Shown: positions 21,101-30,105 of the stretch, in pieces
Numbering within the stretch: position 1 is the first letter of the stretch
Layout: the number at the start of each line of letters is the position of its first letter
Assembly (NCBI RefSeq): GCF_023715585.1
Contig: NZ_JAMBOK010000001.1
Location: 1,736,001 to 1,800,000 of the forward strand
DNA length: 64,000 nucleotides
Reading direction: 5' to 3'
Source of the DNA: Sporosarcina luteola
GTDB lineage: Bacteria; Bacillota; Bacilli; Bacillales_A; Planococcaceae
Translations under genes and position numbers: made by a program
The notes under the pieces: model-generated
Database searches by the model: none
What the model was told of the DNA's origin: nothing
The model's input: only the letters and a program-made list of their open reading frames with translations

Positions 21101-21468
21101 TCCTTGATCTCCTTCGGCAAGATCACCCCGCCCCCGCCGCCGTAAATCCGGATATGCGGAGCCCCTCTTTCCTGCAGCAGGTCATGCATGTATTTGAAAT
21201 ATTCCACATGCCCGCCCTGATACGAGGAAATGGCAATCCCTTGCACATCCTCCTGGATCGCGGCATTCACAACCTCCTCGACAGAACGGTTATGTCCAAG
21301 GTGGATCACTTCCGCCCCCGTCGACTGTAAAATACGGCGCATAATATTAATCGAAGCGTCATGCCCATCAAACAAACTCGAAGCCGTCACAAAACGAACA
21401 TGATGCCTCGGCTTGTAAATCCCATTATTGGCAACAGTACCAGTAGTAGCAGTATCTTTAGTAGTCAT
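18178..21468 (-). CDS. icmF: Fused isobutyryl-CoA mutase IcmF (adenosylcobalamin-dependent)
   Basis: Interconverts isobutyryl-CoA and n-butyryl-CoA (related members act on isovaleryl/pivalyl-CoA) by a B12 radical mechanism. 1096 residues in the IcmF order. An N-terminal cobalamin-binding domain carries DGHDAS, with the axial His at residue 36. A MeaI-type G-protein chaperone domain has [33 protein letters not shown] and [11 protein letters not shown]. The C-terminal mutase TIM barrel includes [40 protein letters not shown] and [13 protein letters not shown]. It closes an acyl-CoA degradation block and requires the cofactor made by the cobamide cluster some 9 kb upstream. Confidence 0.95.
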   Translation of the reverse strand: MTTKDTATTGTVANNGIYKPRHHVRFVTASSLFDGHDASINIMRRILQSTGAEVIHLGHNRSVEEVVNAAIQEDVQGIAISSYQGGHVEYFKYMHDLLQERGAPHIRIYGGGGGVILPKEIKELHDYGIAWIFSPEDGRKMGLQGMINRMVEECDFLTEVEDEMRNLEKVGTDNPEVLANLITYAEEMYDKENPAAISLIEKARELTKNTPVLGITGTGGAGKSSLTDELIRRFLRELPDKKVAILSIDPTKQKTGGALLGDRIRMNAIFNKRVFMRSLATRGSRSELSGAIKDVLDVVKTAGFDLIIVETSGIGQGDAQITEVSDVSMYVMTSEFGAPTQLEKIDMIDFADLIVINKFERKGSEDALSQVQKQYQRSHLLFDKDLDTMPVYGTIASQFNDKGTNSLFAALVSKLNEKCGLDWETSYADFVKTQKQNVIIPTDRIHYLREIASTIRDYHKKSAQQVDLARRLFQLEGAIEAVNEKSPDNALTASLESLANGVREELSAESKRILNNWETLKESYAGDEFVTKIRDKELRTLLTTTSLSGLKIPKVSLPKFKDYGEILRWVYKENVPGSFPYTAGVFPFKREGEDPKRQFAGEGTPERTNRRFHYLSKDDDAKRLSTAFDSVTLYGEDPDERPDIYGKVGESGVSICTLEDMKKLYDGFDLCAPSTSVSMTINGPAPIILAMFMNTAVDQQVKQKEEKLGRVLTVEEFTEVRNATLQVVRGTVQADILKEDQGQNTCIFSTEFALRMMGDIQQYFIDQKVRNYYSVSISGYHIAEAGANPISQLAFTLANGFTYVEYYLSRGMNIDDFAPNLSFFFSNGLDPEYTVIGRVARRIWAVAMREKYGANERSQKLKYHVQTSGRSLHAQEIDFNDIRTTLQALMALQDNCNSLHTNAYDEAITTPTEESVRRAMAIQMIITKEHGLSKNENPLQGSFIIEELTDLVEESVLQEFDHLNDRGGVLGSMETQYQRGKIQEESMLYEMKKHSGELPIIGVNTYLNPNPPSEEDIDNMEIARATKEEKETQIANLRAFQSKHGDAAEEALRKLQQVAVTGGNIFAELMETVKVASLGQITNALYEVGGQYRRNM

Positions 21469-21525
21469 CCATCACACACCCCTTAACTCATTTATGGTGC
21501 TTCTTTGTGGTGCCCTCTTTTTGGT

Positions 21526-21672
21526 GGTGCCTGTGCAGCACACAATTCAGTTTATTAACTACAATTGTATATAACAGAACAAACAAGGTGACTTTATCGG
21601 TCATTAATGCATTTTCACTTGTATGGTTATACATCTAGGTGAATTGTTATAAATGTGTCGTGCACAGGCACC
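21526..21672. repeat. 147-bp inverted-end element, copy 1
   Basis: Begins GGTGCCTGTGCA and ends TGCACAGGCACC, a perfect 12-base terminal inverted repeat. Next to the left end is CACAATTCAGTTTATTAAC then TACAATTGTAT; near the right end AATTGTTATAAATG. No coding capacity. Same length as copy 3 at 23638-23784. Confidence 0.85.
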
Positions 21673-21806
21673 AACACAATTCAGTCTATTAACTACAATT
21701 GCATAAATAAGAGACAGGAAACTGTTTACATCAATCCTTAAAGAGTTCGAATCTGTATACTTATGCTCTTCTTTGAATTGTCATAAATGCGCCTTGCACA
21801 GGCACC
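21661..21806. repeat. 147-bp inverted-end element, copy 2
   Basis: Shares the TGCACAGGCACC end with copy 1, then ACACAATTCAGTCTATTAAC and TACAATTGCAT, and finishes AATTGTCATAAATGCGCC then TTGCACAGGCACC. Its interior differs from copy 1, while the subterminal blocks are conserved. Confidence 0.75.
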
Positions 21807-21828
21807 GCTAAAATGGCACCGCTTAAAA

Positions 21829-22455
21829 TCATTTGTTCCCCAAGATTCCTTTGAAGAGTTGGTCTGTTTGAACGCTGATGAATTGTTCGATGGTGTACGT
21901 GCCGCGCAATGCCCATCTGCGGAATGCCCACATTTGCCCTTGGACGACGACGTGATGCGCCGCCATGTCGACCTCTTCCTCGCTGATGCGCAGTTCGCCT
22001 GAACGGACGCATGCGGACAGCAAGTTCTTGAATAAGGCGACCATTTCCATCTCTTTCTTCAATACGTATTGAAGCGCATCCTTCGGCAGTGACTTCGATT
22101 CCTGGTACATGACGACGAATTCGTCCGACATATCGTCGATCAGGTGGAAATACGAGTCGATCGCCATCCGCAGTCCTTCGACATTCCCTTCCTGATCCAT
22201 CAACGTCGACAGGCGGCTCTGCACTTCATTGTAAATGCTGTCGCAGACGAGATAGAGGACGTCCTCTTTCGTCCGGATATATTCATAGAGCGTGCCGATG
22301 CTGAAGCCCGCCGCTTTGGCAATTTCTCTCGTTGTCGCCCGGTGGAACCCTTTTTCCTTGAAGAGCTGGACCGCTCCATCGATGATCTGCTTGCGCCTCT
22401 TTTCAATCAGGCTTTCATCTTTGACCGACGATTTCACTTCGCGTTTCGCTTGCAT
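21829..22455 (-). CDS. TetR/AcrR-family transcriptional regulator
   Basis: 208-residue repressor type. N-terminal helix-turn-helix domain: IIDGAVQLFKEKGFHRATT, REIAKAAGFSIGTLYEYIRTKEDVLY (in two pieces). The C-terminal helical ligand domain has the Cys-containing CVRSGELRISEEEVDMAAH. GGGGGTG precedes the ATG. It is followed by icmF and preceded by an acyl-CoA dehydrogenase gene. The likely role is control of this acyl-CoA block in response to an acyl-CoA, as with FadR-type TetR proteins, but the ligand is inferred from context only. Confidence 0.88.
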   Translation of the reverse strand: MQAKREVKSSVKDESLIEKRRKQIIDGAVQLFKEKGFHRATTREIAKAAGFSIGTLYEYIRTKEDVLYLVCDSIYNEVQSRLSTLMDQEGNVEGLRMAIDSYFHLIDDMSDEFVVMYQESKSLPKDALQYVLKKEMEMVALFKNLLSACVRSGELRISEEEVDMAAHHVVVQGQMWAFRRWALRGTYTIEQFISVQTDQLFKGILGNK

Positions 22456-22468
22456 AGTGCACCCCCGA

Positions 22469-23608
22469 TTATTTTGTTAGCATGCGGGAGATGACGAGGC
22501 GCTGGATTTCCTGCGTTCCTTCATAGATTTGTGTAATCTTCGCATCACGCATGAATCGCTCGACCGGATAATCCTTCGTATAGCCGTATCCGCCATACAC
22601 TTGGACCGCTTCCGTCGTCACTTTCATCGCCGTATCCCCTGCCATCAGTTTCGCCATCGCGGATGCTTTTCCATACGACAAGTTGTTTGATTCGAGCCAA
22701 GCAGCCTGGTATGTGAGCAAGCGGGAAGCTTCCGTCGCTGTCGCCATATCCGCCAGTTTGAAGCCGACACCTTGGTTCGCCGCAATCGGCTTGCCGAACT
22801 GGACGCGTTCCTTCGCATACTCGACCGCCGCGTCAAGCGCGCCTTGCGCAATGCCGACCGCTTGTGCTGCAATCCCGTTCCTGCCGCCATCCAACGTCTT
22901 CATCGCAATAATGAATCCTTCGCCTTCAGCGCCTAACATGTTCTCCTTCGGCACACGGCAGTTGTCAAACATGATCTCCGTCGTTGGAGACGAACGGATG
23001 CCGAGTTTCTTCTCTTTCTTCCCGACCGAGAAGCCTGGGAAGTCCTTCTCAACGATGAACGCGCTCGTTCCTTTATGCTTCGACTCCGGATCCGTCACTG
23101 CGAATACGATGTAGATATCCGCAATTCCGCCGTTTGTAATGAAGATTTTCGAGCCGTTCAGAACATAGTCGTCGCCATCAAGCTTCGCAGTCGTGCGCAT
23201 GCCGCCAGCATCGGATCCCGAGCCCGGCTCAGTCAAACCGTACGCGCCGATTCTCGTTCCTTCCGCCATCGGACGAAGATACTTTTGCTTCTGCTCCGCT
23301 GTACCGAATTTGTACACCGGCCATCCAGCAAGCGATGTGTGTGCGGATAAAGTAACTCCCGTCGACGCACATACCCGTGACAATTCTTCAACAGCGATGC
23401 AATACGCAAGATAGTCGCTGCCGATGCCGCCGTATTCCTCCGGCCAAGGAATCCCCGTCAGCCCAAGCTCAGCCATCTTATTCCAGATGCCCATATCAAA
23501 GCGCTCTTCCTCATCGCGCTCCGCAGCAGTCGGCGCAACATCCTTCTCCGCAAAATCACGCACCATTTTCCGAATCATCTCATGCTCTTCCGTTAATCTA
23601 AAATCCAT
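22469..23608 (-). CDS. Acyl-CoA dehydrogenase 1
   Basis: FAD enzyme introducing the alpha-beta double bond in acyl-CoAs. 379 residues starting [20 protein letters not shown]. Signatures: [49 protein letters not shown] (in part), [17 protein letters not shown], with the catalytic Glu expected in [20 protein letters not shown] precedes the ATG at 23608. The open frame runs 46 codons further upstream straight through the 147-bp element copy 3, but no initiation signal supports that. Substrate likely short or branched acyl-CoA; exact specificity unknown. Confidence 0.93.
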   Translation of the reverse strand: MDFRLTEEHEMIRKMVRDFAEKDVAPTAAERDEEERFDMGIWNKMAELGLTGIPWPEEYGGIGSDYLAYCIAVEELSRVCASTGVTLSAHTSLAGWPVYKFGTAEQKQKYLRPMAEGTRIGAYGLTEPGSGSDAGGMRTTAKLDGDDYVLNGSKIFITNGGIADIYIVFAVTDPESKHKGTSAFIVEKDFPGFSVGKKEKKLGIRSSPTTEIMFDNCRVPKENMLGAEGEGFIIAMKTLDGGRNGIAAQAVGIAQGALDAAVEYAKERVQFGKPIAANQGVGFKLADMATATEASRLLTYQAAWLESNNLSYGKASAMAKLMAGDTAMKVTTEAVQVYGGYGYTKDYPVERFMRDAKITQIYEGTQEIQRLVISRMLTK

Positions 23609-23637
23609 GTCAACTTCCTCCTCAAGGATTCTTGTAC

Positions 23638-23784
23638 GGTGCCTGTGCACCATACAATTCAGTTTATTAACTACAATTGTATTATTTTGAAATGCAATCG
23701 TTGCTGCAACAACATTCCATAGCTTTGTATATGAATTTATATTCACTAAATCGAATTGTCATAAATGCACCTTGCACAGGCACC
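23638..23784. repeat. 147-bp inverted-end element, copy 3
   Basis: Begins GGTGCCTGTGCACC, then ATACAATTCAGTTTATTAAC and TACAATTGTAT; ends AATTGTCATAAATGCACC then TTGCACAGGCACC. 147 bp, equal to copy 1. It occupies most of the gap between the two acyl-CoA dehydrogenase genes. Confidence 0.85.
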
Positions 23785-23803
23785 CACACAATTCTCACAC
23801 AAT

Positions 23804-24940
23804 TTACTTTGTGAGGTGTTTGTTGATGACGATGCGTTGGATTTCGCTTGTGCCTTCGTAGATTTGGGTCACTTTGGCGTCGCGGAAATAGCGCTCGACC
23901 GGGTAGTCTTCGGTGTAGCCGTACCCACCGAAGACTTGGACGGCTTCGATGGCGTTGTCCATTGCGGTTTGTGAGGCGAACAGCTTCGCCATTGATGCCT
24001 CTCTTCCGCATGGTTTGCCTTCCGCGCGGAGCTGGGCGGCGCGGTAGACAAGGAGCCTTGCCGCTTCGGAAGCTGTCGCCATATCGGCTAGCTTGAAACC
24101 GACGCCTTGGTTCACCGCAATCGGTTTCCCGAATTGCACGCGTTCTATTGCATACGCGGTTGCCGCTTCGAGTGCCGCTTCGCCGATGCCGAGTGCTTGC
24201 GCTGCAATGCCGATCCTGCCGACATCAAGGTTCGCCATTGCAATTTTGAAGCCTTCCCCTTCTTCGCCAAGGCGATTTTCCGCGGGCACTTTCATGTCTT
24301 CAAAAGTGAGCTGAACCGTTCGCGATCCGTGAAGGCCCATCTTTTCCTCATCTTTTCCGATGATGAGCCCCGGTGTGTCTTTATCGACAATGAAGCCCGA
24401 TATGCCGTACGTCCCTTTTGACGGATCGGTCGACGCGAAAACGATATAGACGTCCGCTTCCCCGCCGTTCGTAATGAACATCTTTGAACCGTTCAGTACG
24501 TAATGATCGCCTTTGTTTACAGCTTTTGTCTTCAGCGAGCCAGCGTCGGAACCGGCGCCAGCTTCCGTGAGGCAAAATGCGCCCAAGTATTCGCCTGATG
24601 CCATTTTCGGCAAGTAGCGGTTTTTCTGCTCTTCATTCCCGAAATACATGATCGGGTTCGTGCCGACGGATGTGTGGACGGAAAGGATGACGCCCATGAC
24701 CGCGCTCACTTTCGACAGCTCATGAATGGCGATGATATAGGAAACGAAGTCCATCTCCGAGCCGCCATATTTCTCAGGGACGGTGATGCCCATCAGGCCG
24801 AGTTCGCCCATTTTCGCAAGGATCTCACGCGGAAACTCCCCCGCTTCCATCCGCGGAATGAAGGGCTCGATTTCCGATTTCGCAAAGTCCCTCACCATCG
24901 TGCGCATCATCTGCTGTTCTTCGGTGAATGTTAAATTCAT
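23804..24940 (-). CDS. acdA: Acyl-CoA dehydrogenase 2 (AcdA-like)
   Basis: 378 residues, close paralogue of the preceding acyl-CoA dehydrogenase: MNLTFTEEQQMMRTMVRDFA, FCLTEAGAGSDAGSLKT, MFITNGGEADVYIVFAST, GRIGIAAQALGIGEAALEAA (in part), VQVFGGYGYTEDYPVERYFRD and the glutamate-bearing QIYEGTSEIQR. Position between the fadF/thiolase genes and rpoE resembles B. subtilis acdA, which sits beside fadF. Symbol given on that basis; chain-length preference cannot be read from the sequence. Confidence 0.92.
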   Translation of the reverse strand: MNLTFTEEQQMMRTMVRDFAKSEIEPFIPRMEAGEFPREILAKMGELGLMGITVPEKYGGSEMDFVSYIIAIHELSKVSAVMGVILSVHTSVGTNPIMYFGNEEQKNRYLPKMASGEYLGAFCLTEAGAGSDAGSLKTKAVNKGDHYVLNGSKMFITNGGEADVYIVFASTDPSKGTYGISGFIVDKDTPGLIIGKDEEKMGLHGSRTVQLTFEDMKVPAENRLGEEGEGFKIAMANLDVGRIGIAAQALGIGEAALEAATAYAIERVQFGKPIAVNQGVGFKLADMATASEAARLLVYRAAQLRAEGKPCGREASMAKLFASQTAMDNAIEAVQVFGGYGYTEDYPVERYFRDAKVTQIYEGTSEIQRIVINKHLTK

Positions 24941-25019
24941 TGGAATTAACTCCTTTATTAAATGAAATTCCCTCTTTGCGGAAGCCAGTTCATGAATGAT
25001 TATCGCTCGAATCCATGGA

Positions 25020-25130
25020 GTTATCTATTGAATACCGATAGTTATCTATTAAATCCTCGCTTTTATCTATTAAATAAAGGGGATTATCTATTGAATACGG
25101 AAAGTTATCACCATTTCATGACCTTCGAAC
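25020..25130. repeat. Phased tandem array 4, exact 21-bp units, TTATCTATTRAAT box
   Basis: Five units starting at 25020, 25041, 25062, 25083 and 25104, each exactly 21 bp. Box RTTATCTATTRAAT with variable tail. The last unit changes to GTTATCACCATTTCATGACC then TTCGAAC, a terminal form also found at the end of array 15. Confidence 0.92.
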
Positions 25131-25148
25131 TAGCGCAGTCACGCAAGA

Positions 25149-25997
25149 TTAATATTCATAGAACCCGCGGCCGGATTTCTTTCCGAGCCAGCCTGCATTT
25201 ACGTACTTCCGGAGCAATGGGCAAGGGCGATATTTTGAGTCGCCAAAGCCTTCATGGAGCGTCTCCATGATGTACAAGCATGTGTCGAGGCCGATGAAAT
25301 CCGCAAGTTGTAATGGCCCCATCGGGTGGTTCATGCCGAGCTTCATCACTTCATCGATCGCTTCCTTCGATGCGACGCCTTCGTAAAGCGTGTAAATCGC
25401 TTCATTGATCATCGGCATGAGGACGCGGTTTGCGACGAATCCAGGGAAGTCATTTACTTCGACAGGCGTCTTCGATAGTTTGCGCGTCATGTCCTCGACC
25501 GCTTGATACACTTCGTCTGAAGTCGCAAGTCCGCGGATGATTTCGACGAGCTTCATGACGGGCACCGGGTTCATGAAGTGCATGCCGATGACGTTTTCCG
25601 GACGGTTTGTCGCCGCCGCAATTTCCGTGATCGGAAGGGATGATGTATTCGTCGCCAGGATCGCATGCTGCGGCGCGATGCCATCCAGTTTCGCGAAGAT
25701 CGATTTCTTGATCTCCATGTTTTCAACTGCAGCTTCGATGACGATATCGACGTCATTCGCATCTTGCAGATCGAGCGATTTTGTAATGCGCCCGAGAACT
25801 GCCGTTTTTTCATCTTCCGTCATGCGGCCTTTCTCGACGCTGCGGGAAAGGTTTTTCGAAATGACCGCAATCCCTTTCGCATAGGACTCCTCTTTAATGT
25901 CGTTCAACTTCACGTCGAAGCCCGCCTGCGCACACACTTGGGCGATGCCGCCGCCCATCTGTCCCGCTCCGATGACCAGCACTTTTTTGATTTCCAT
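25149..25997 (-). CDS. 3-hydroxybutyryl-CoA dehydrogenase
   Basis: NAD(P)-dependent enzyme acting on 3-hydroxyacyl-CoA in beta-oxidation or butanoate metabolism. 282 residues: N-terminal Rossmann fold [21 protein letters not shown], then the catalytic His in [18 protein letters not shown], and a C-terminal helical domain ([26 protein letters not shown] in part, [19 protein letters not shown]). Similar to Bacillus MmgB/YusL-type single-domain enzymes. It sits between thiolase and acyl-CoA dehydrogenase genes on the same strand. Confidence 0.93.
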   Translation of the reverse strand: MEIKKVLVIGAGQMGGGIAQVCAQAGFDVKLNDIKEESYAKGIAVISKNLSRSVEKGRMTEDEKTAVLGRITKSLDLQDANDVDIVIEAAVENMEIKKSIFAKLDGIAPQHAILATNTSSLPITEIAAATNRPENVIGMHFMNPVPVMKLVEIIRGLATSDEVYQAVEDMTRKLSKTPVEVNDFPGFVANRVLMPMINEAIYTLYEGVASKEAIDEVMKLGMNHPMGPLQLADFIGLDTCLYIMETLHEGFGDSKYRPCPLLRKYVNAGWLGKKSGRGFYEY

Positions 25998-26040
25998 AAT
26001 GAAATACCTCCGTCTCCGTCTACTATGATTTGCACTTGCA

Positions 26041-26177
26041 AATACGCATAAATTCTCTCAAACACGCATAAAACCTTTTAAATCAGCATAAATCGCTGGA
26101 ATCCCGCATATAAATCGTCACATTCGCGCATAAACGGCCGCAACGGCGCATAACTTTCGCCAATCACGCATAAATCC
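26041..26177. repeat. Phased tandem array 5, 20-22-bp units, CGCATAAA box
   Basis: About seven units with box (A/G)CGCATAAA and variable 11-13-base tails, on the plus strand, between the 3-hydroxybutyryl-CoA dehydrogenase start and the thiolase end. The same box family recurs in arrays 8, 10, 12 and 14. Confidence 0.9.
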
Positions 26178-26198
26178 GAATCCTACTCGCTAGCATTC

Positions 26199-27386
26199 TT
26201 ATTCAACTTCGATCATAATCGCGTCGCCTTGCCCGCCGCCCGAACAAATCGCGGCAATTCCGATGCCGCCTCCGCGCCGTTTCAATTCATACGCGAGCGT
26301 CAAGATAATCCTTGCCCCGCTTGCGCCGATCGGATGGCCGAGTGCGACCGCTCCGCCGTTGACGTTCACTTTTTCAGGGTCGAGCTCAGCGATTTGTGAG
26401 CTTGCTAGCGCGACTGCCGCGAATGCCTCGTTTATTTCAACTAAATTAATGTCCTTTAATTCTTTGCCGGTCTTCTTCAATAACTCGTTGATGACGAGGC
26501 CCGGCGTCTGCGGGAAGTTTTCCGGCTCGATGGCGACTTCGGCGTGACCGAGAATCACTGCGAGAGGACGCCTTCCTTCCTTCACCGCACGTTCTTCATT
26601 CATGAGCACAAGCGCGCATGCTCCGTCATTGACGCCCGGCGCATTGCCTGCCGTGATCGTGCCGTCATTGCCGAATGCAGGTCGCAATTTCGACAGCGAT
26701 TCGAGCGATGTGTCGCGACGCGGCGCTTCGTCCGTATCGACGACGACCGGATCCCCTTTCCGCTGAGGGATTTCCACTGCCACAATTTCCTCGGCGAATT
26801 TCCCTTCGTCAATCGCTGCATTCGCCCGCTCATGGCTGCGCAGCGACCATTCGTCCTGCATTTCACGTGTCAATGAAAACTCGCCAGCCGTTTTATTCCC
26901 GTACGTACCCATATGGACGCGGTCCGGTGAAAATGAACAGGACAGGCCGTCATAGATCATACCGTCCACTAATGGCGCATCGCCCATCTTCAAGCCGAAT
27001 CGCCCTTTCGGCAAATAGTACGGCGCGTTCGACATCGATTCCATGCCGCCTGCCACGATGACTTCTTCATCTCCCAGCCGGATGAGCTGGTCGCCGAGCG
27101 TAACGCTCCGCATGCCGGATGCACAAACTTTATTGACCGTTTCAGTTTTCACGGACCATGGAAGCCCCGCCTTCACCGCCGCCTGCCTCGATGGGATTTG
27201 CCCCTGTCCCGCCTGCAGCACCGTCCCGATGATCACTTCATCGACTTCTTCTTCCTTCACACCCGACCGCTTCAACGCTTCCTTAATGGCGACTGCACCT
27301 AGATCACTTGCTGTTTTCGTGGATAAAGCCCCGCCAAACCTGCCAAACGGAGTACGTGCCCCGTCCAAAATGACTGTTCTGCCCAT
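26199..27386 (-). CDS. Acetyl-CoA C-acetyltransferase (thiolase)
   Basis: Condenses or cleaves acetyl-CoA/acetoacetyl-CoA; last step of beta-oxidation. 395 residues from the ATG at 27386 ([19 protein letters not shown]), with GGAGGAGAAGG upstream; a longer frame exists without support. Active-site Cys in [16 protein letters not shown], His in [11 protein letters not shown], second Cys in [12 protein letters not shown]. Full family length. Part of the minus-strand acyl-CoA block downstream of fadF. Confidence 0.94.
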   Translation of the reverse strand: MGRTVILDGARTPFGRFGGALSTKTASDLGAVAIKEALKRSGVKEEEVDEVIIGTVLQAGQGQIPSRQAAVKAGLPWSVKTETVNKVCASGMRSVTLGDQLIRLGDEEVIVAGGMESMSNAPYYLPKGRFGLKMGDAPLVDGMIYDGLSCSFSPDRVHMGTYGNKTAGEFSLTREMQDEWSLRSHERANAAIDEGKFAEEIVAVEIPQRKGDPVVVDTDEAPRRDTSLESLSKLRPAFGNDGTITAGNAPGVNDGACALVLMNEERAVKEGRRPLAVILGHAEVAIEPENFPQTPGLVINELLKKTGKELKDINLVEINEAFAAVALASSQIAELDPEKVNVNGGAVALGHPIGASGARIILTLAYELKRRGGGIGIAAICSGGGQGDAIMIEVE

Positions 27387-27470
27387 TCCCTTCTCCTCCA
27401 CTCCATATGATAACGTTTTCATTTTTTCATAAAGAGCGACGACTGAACGCTCGCTCGGTAACTCTTCGAA

Positions 27471-27500
27471 AAAAAAGGGAGTACACAGACTCCCCTTTTT
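27471..27500 (-). terminator. Terminator of fadF
   Basis: AAAAAGGGAGT (27472-27482) and ACTCCCCTTTTT (27489-27500) pair with one bulge. A run of T follows on the minus strand, just past the fadF stop. Confidence 0.85.
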
Positions 27501-27546
27501 CACAGGAGCTCACCCGCTCCCAATTTTCTTAATTATATCGTTCTTT

Positions 27547-29718
27547 CTAAACTCTCGCAATATACTTATCCTGCATAATCGGTTCTTCTTCCTCCACGAC
27601 AGCCGGTTGGAAGTCCCCTCCGAAGATGGAACGCTCAAGCAATTCCGCGATGTCATACGTGCTCACTTTGTCTTCCACTTCAATCGCTTTCGTTCCGTCC
27701 GATAGCATCGTCAAGCAGTATGGACATCCGGAAGAAATGATGCCCGGGCTAACTTCCATCGCCTGTTCCGTACGTGCAACGTTGACGCGGTGGCCTGTAT
27801 CTTCTTCCATCCACATGAGTCCGCCGCCCGCTCCACAGCACATGCCGTCCTGGCGGTTCCGCTTCATTTCCACAAGATTGACACCCGGAATCGCCTTAAG
27901 GATTTCCCGAGGCGGATCATAAACGTCATTGTATCTGCCAAGATAGCATGAATCATGGAACGTAATCGTTTCATTAATTTCATGGACCGGCTTCAACTTC
28001 CCTTGCATGACAAGGTCGTACAGCATTTCGGTATGGTGGACGACTTCCGCCTTGAAACCGAAATCCGGATATTCGTTCTTAAAAATATTGTATGCATGCG
28101 GGTCGATTGTGACTATTTTTTTCACGCCCGCTTTTTCGAATTCGTCGATATTGGAAGTCGCGAGTTCCTGGAATAAAAACTCGTTCCCCAAACGTCGCGG
28201 CGTGTCGCCGGAGTTCTTCTCTTTATTCCCAAGGATTGCGAATTTGACGCCCGCTTCGTTCATGAGATGCGCGAATGCTAGCGCAATCTTTTGCGAACGG
28301 TTGTCGAAAGCACCCATCGAGCCGACCCAGAAGAGGTATTCGAACTCTTCGTCCGCCTTCTTCATTTCCTTCACTGTCGGAATATGAAGGTCCGGACGGG
28401 CATCTCGCCAGTTCTCCTTCTCTTTCCGGTTAAGCCCCCACGGATTCCCTTGGCGTTCGATATTCGTCATCGCACGCTGCGCATCCGCGTCCATCTTCCC
28501 TTCCGTCATGACAAGATAACGGCGCAGGTCAATGATTTTATCGACGTGCTCATTCATGACCGGACATTGGTCTTCACAGTTACGGCACGTTGTGCATGCC
28601 CAGATTTCCTCTTCAGTAATGACATCACCGATAAGGGATGGGTTGTAAATATCGTCCATTGTCGCGCCTTCCAAACCAGCTGCAAGCGCGATTTGGTTCC
28701 CCTTCGTATTTCCGAATGCGAATGTCGGCACCCACGGCTGTTTCTTCGTAACGAGTGCGCCCGTATTCGTCAGGTTATCACGCAGCTTTGTAATCAAATC
28801 CATCGGGGACAGCATTTTGCCCGTCCCGGTCGCAGGACACATATTCGTACAGCGTCCACATTCGACGCACGCGTAGAAGTCGATCATCTGTTTCTGCGTG
28901 AAATCAGTGATTTTGCCGACTCCGAGCGCAGGCATATCATCTTCGTCTTCCGCTTCTTCAAGCGCTTCGAAATCGATCGGCGCTAGCTTGCCCCGGCGAT
29001 CAAAACGCATCATGTAGGTGTTCACAGGACCTGCAATCAAGTGCGCGTGCTTCGATTGCGGCACATAGACGAGGAACGTGAGCAATGTCAGCAAGTGGAT
29101 CCACCAGGCGACGAAGAACACAACCTCAGCAGCCGTCGGACTCATGAAGCTGAAAACGCTTGCAATCGCAGATGCCATTGGCTCCGTCCACGTCGTTTCA
29201 TGGCCTTGCCAAATCATGTTCATGCCGTTCGATACAAGCGTCGACACCATGAGCGTACCGATGAAAATAAGGACTAATCCCGATTTCCAGCCGCGCTTCA
29301 AGCGGACGAGCTTCTCAACATAACGACGTTGGAATGCCCAGACGACCGCCACTAAAATGACAGCTACGACGATTTCCTGGAAGAATGTGAACCCTCCGTA
29401 AATCGGTCCGAACGGCAAATGCGAGCCAGGCTTTAGCCCTTTCCAAATGAGGTCAATCGCCCCGAATTGGACGAGCAGGAAACCATAGAAGAACATAACG
29501 TGGATTGCTCCACTTTTCTTATCCTTCAATAGCTTTTTCTGCCCGAAAACATTCACCCAAACTTCTTTCAGACGGCGCGAAACATTGCTGTCGAACTCTT
29601 CCTTCCGCCCAAGCTTTATGAATTGGATTCGCGTCCTGATCAAATAGGTGAACAATGCAAGCGCATATGCCACAACTGCCAGGAAAAGGATCCAGTTGAC
29701 TACTAACAAAGCATCCAT
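27547..29718 (-). CDS. fadF: Membrane Fe-S oxidoreductase FadF (YwjF-like)
   Basis: Probable membrane electron acceptor linking acyl-CoA dehydrogenases/ETF to the quinone pool. 723 residues: about five N-terminal transmembrane segments (residues 1-220, heme b/NarI-like), then two 4Fe-4S motifs (CVECGRCTNMCPATGTG and CTTCRNCEDQCPV), and two C-terminal CCG domains (CYLGRYNDVYD...GMCCGAGGGLMW and GCPYCLTML). It heads the acyl-CoA degradation block. The upstream region has a promoter overlapped by a FadR-like palindrome. A TGAAAACGCTTGCA stretch inside the gene (29151-29164) resembles a CcpA cre site. Confidence 0.92.
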   Translation of the reverse strand: MDALLVVNWILFLAVVAYALALFTYLIRTRIQFIKLGRKEEFDSNVSRRLKEVWVNVFGQKKLLKDKKSGAIHVMFFYGFLLVQFGAIDLIWKGLKPGSHLPFGPIYGGFTFFQEIVVAVILVAVVWAFQRRYVEKLVRLKRGWKSGLVLIFIGTLMVSTLVSNGMNMIWQGHETTWTEPMASAIASVFSFMSPTAAEVVFFVAWWIHLLTLLTFLVYVPQSKHAHLIAGPVNTYMMRFDRRGKLAPIDFEALEEAEDEDDMPALGVGKITDFTQKQMIDFYACVECGRCTNMCPATGTGKMLSPMDLITKLRDNLTNTGALVTKKQPWVPTFAFGNTKGNQIALAAGLEGATMDDIYNPSLIGDVITEEEIWACTTCRNCEDQCPVMNEHVDKIIDLRRYLVMTEGKMDADAQRAMTNIERQGNPWGLNRKEKENWRDARPDLHIPTVKEMKKADEEFEYLFWVGSMGAFDNRSQKIALAFAHLMNEAGVKFAILGNKEKNSGDTPRRLGNEFLFQELATSNIDEFEKAGVKKIVTIDPHAYNIFKNEYPDFGFKAEVVHHTEMLYDLVMQGKLKPVHEINETITFHDSCYLGRYNDVYDPPREILKAIPGVNLVEMKRNRQDGMCCGAGGGLMWMEEDTGHRVNVARTEQAMEVSPGIISSGCPYCLTMLSDGTKAIEVEDKVSTYDIAELLERSIFGGDFQPAVVEEEEPIMQDKYIARV

Positions 29719-29798
29719 CTCTAATTCTCTCCTTCCCTTATCGGAACGTTATGAATAGTGTAGTAGAAAATAAGTATTATGTCGATGATCTACTTCAT

Positions 29799-29828
29799 AG
29801 TTTAAGTTATGAATGAGCATTCAGTCAA
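29799..29828 (-). promoter_or_regulatory. fadF promoter overlapped by a FadR-like operator
   Basis: Minus-strand -35 TTGACT (29828-29823), 18-base spacer, -10 TAAACT (29804-29799). The palindrome TGAATGA-GCAT-TCAGTCA at 29810-29827 (plus strand) matches the B. subtilis FadR consensus TGAATGA-N4-TCATTCA at 13 of 14 arm positions and covers the -35. Confidence 0.65.
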
Positions 29829-29873
29829 TGGATAATTTTATTTAGGGATAATTTTTAGAGCATTTAGAATGGG

Positions 29874-30062
29874 GTTATGGGCGGTTCTTTGGCCGTTATG
29901 AGCGCGGGGGCAGATTTATGAGAGCTTAAATGAGTTTTTAGGCGCGAGTTGGGAGTTTTTGAGCGCGAAAATGAGTTTATGAGCGCGGGGTGAGGAGTTA
30001 TGGGCGCGAAAACGGGATTATGAGCGCAAGAGCACAAACTTTGGGCGCGGGGACATGCGCTC
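29874..30062. repeat. Phased tandem array 6, 20-21-bp units, TTATGAGCGCG box
   Basis: About nine degenerate units with boxes TTATGAGCGC, TTTTTGAGCGC, TTTAGGCGC and TTATGGGCGC. It mixes the box variants that dominate separately in arrays 1, 3 and 9. Located in the 364-bp gap between cblS and fadF. Confidence 0.88.
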
Positions 30063-30065
30063 CTA

Positions 30066-30105
30066 TACAAAACAGCCTCCGGTCATCTTTCATTCCGGAA
30101 GCTGT
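30066..30105 (-). terminator. Terminator of the cobamide cluster (after cblS)
   Basis: ACAGCCTCCGG (30072-30082) and CCGGAAGCTGT (30095-30105) pair with one mismatch, followed on the minus strand by TTTTG. The hairpin overlaps the last codons of cblS. Confidence 0.75.

Larger units (their letters stand above)
21469..21828. other. icmF-tetR intergenic region holding two copies of a 147-bp element
   Basis: 360 bp without a gene, nearly all of it occupied by two head-to-tail copies of an element with inverted ends (see the two repeat entries). A further GTGC/GCACC-rich fragment lies at 21494-21530. No obvious promoter for icmF could be separated from the repeats. Confidence 0.6.

Noticed and set aside
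23682..24011. 109-codon frame covering part of acyl-CoA dehydrogenase 2 and element copy 3
   Set aside because: Overlaps a conserved gene in another frame and shows no signals of its own.
24990..25012. Half-site TGAATGATTAT upstream of acyl-CoA dehydrogenase 2 as a second FadR box
   Set aside because: Only one arm matches; the other arm (CGCTCGA) does not.
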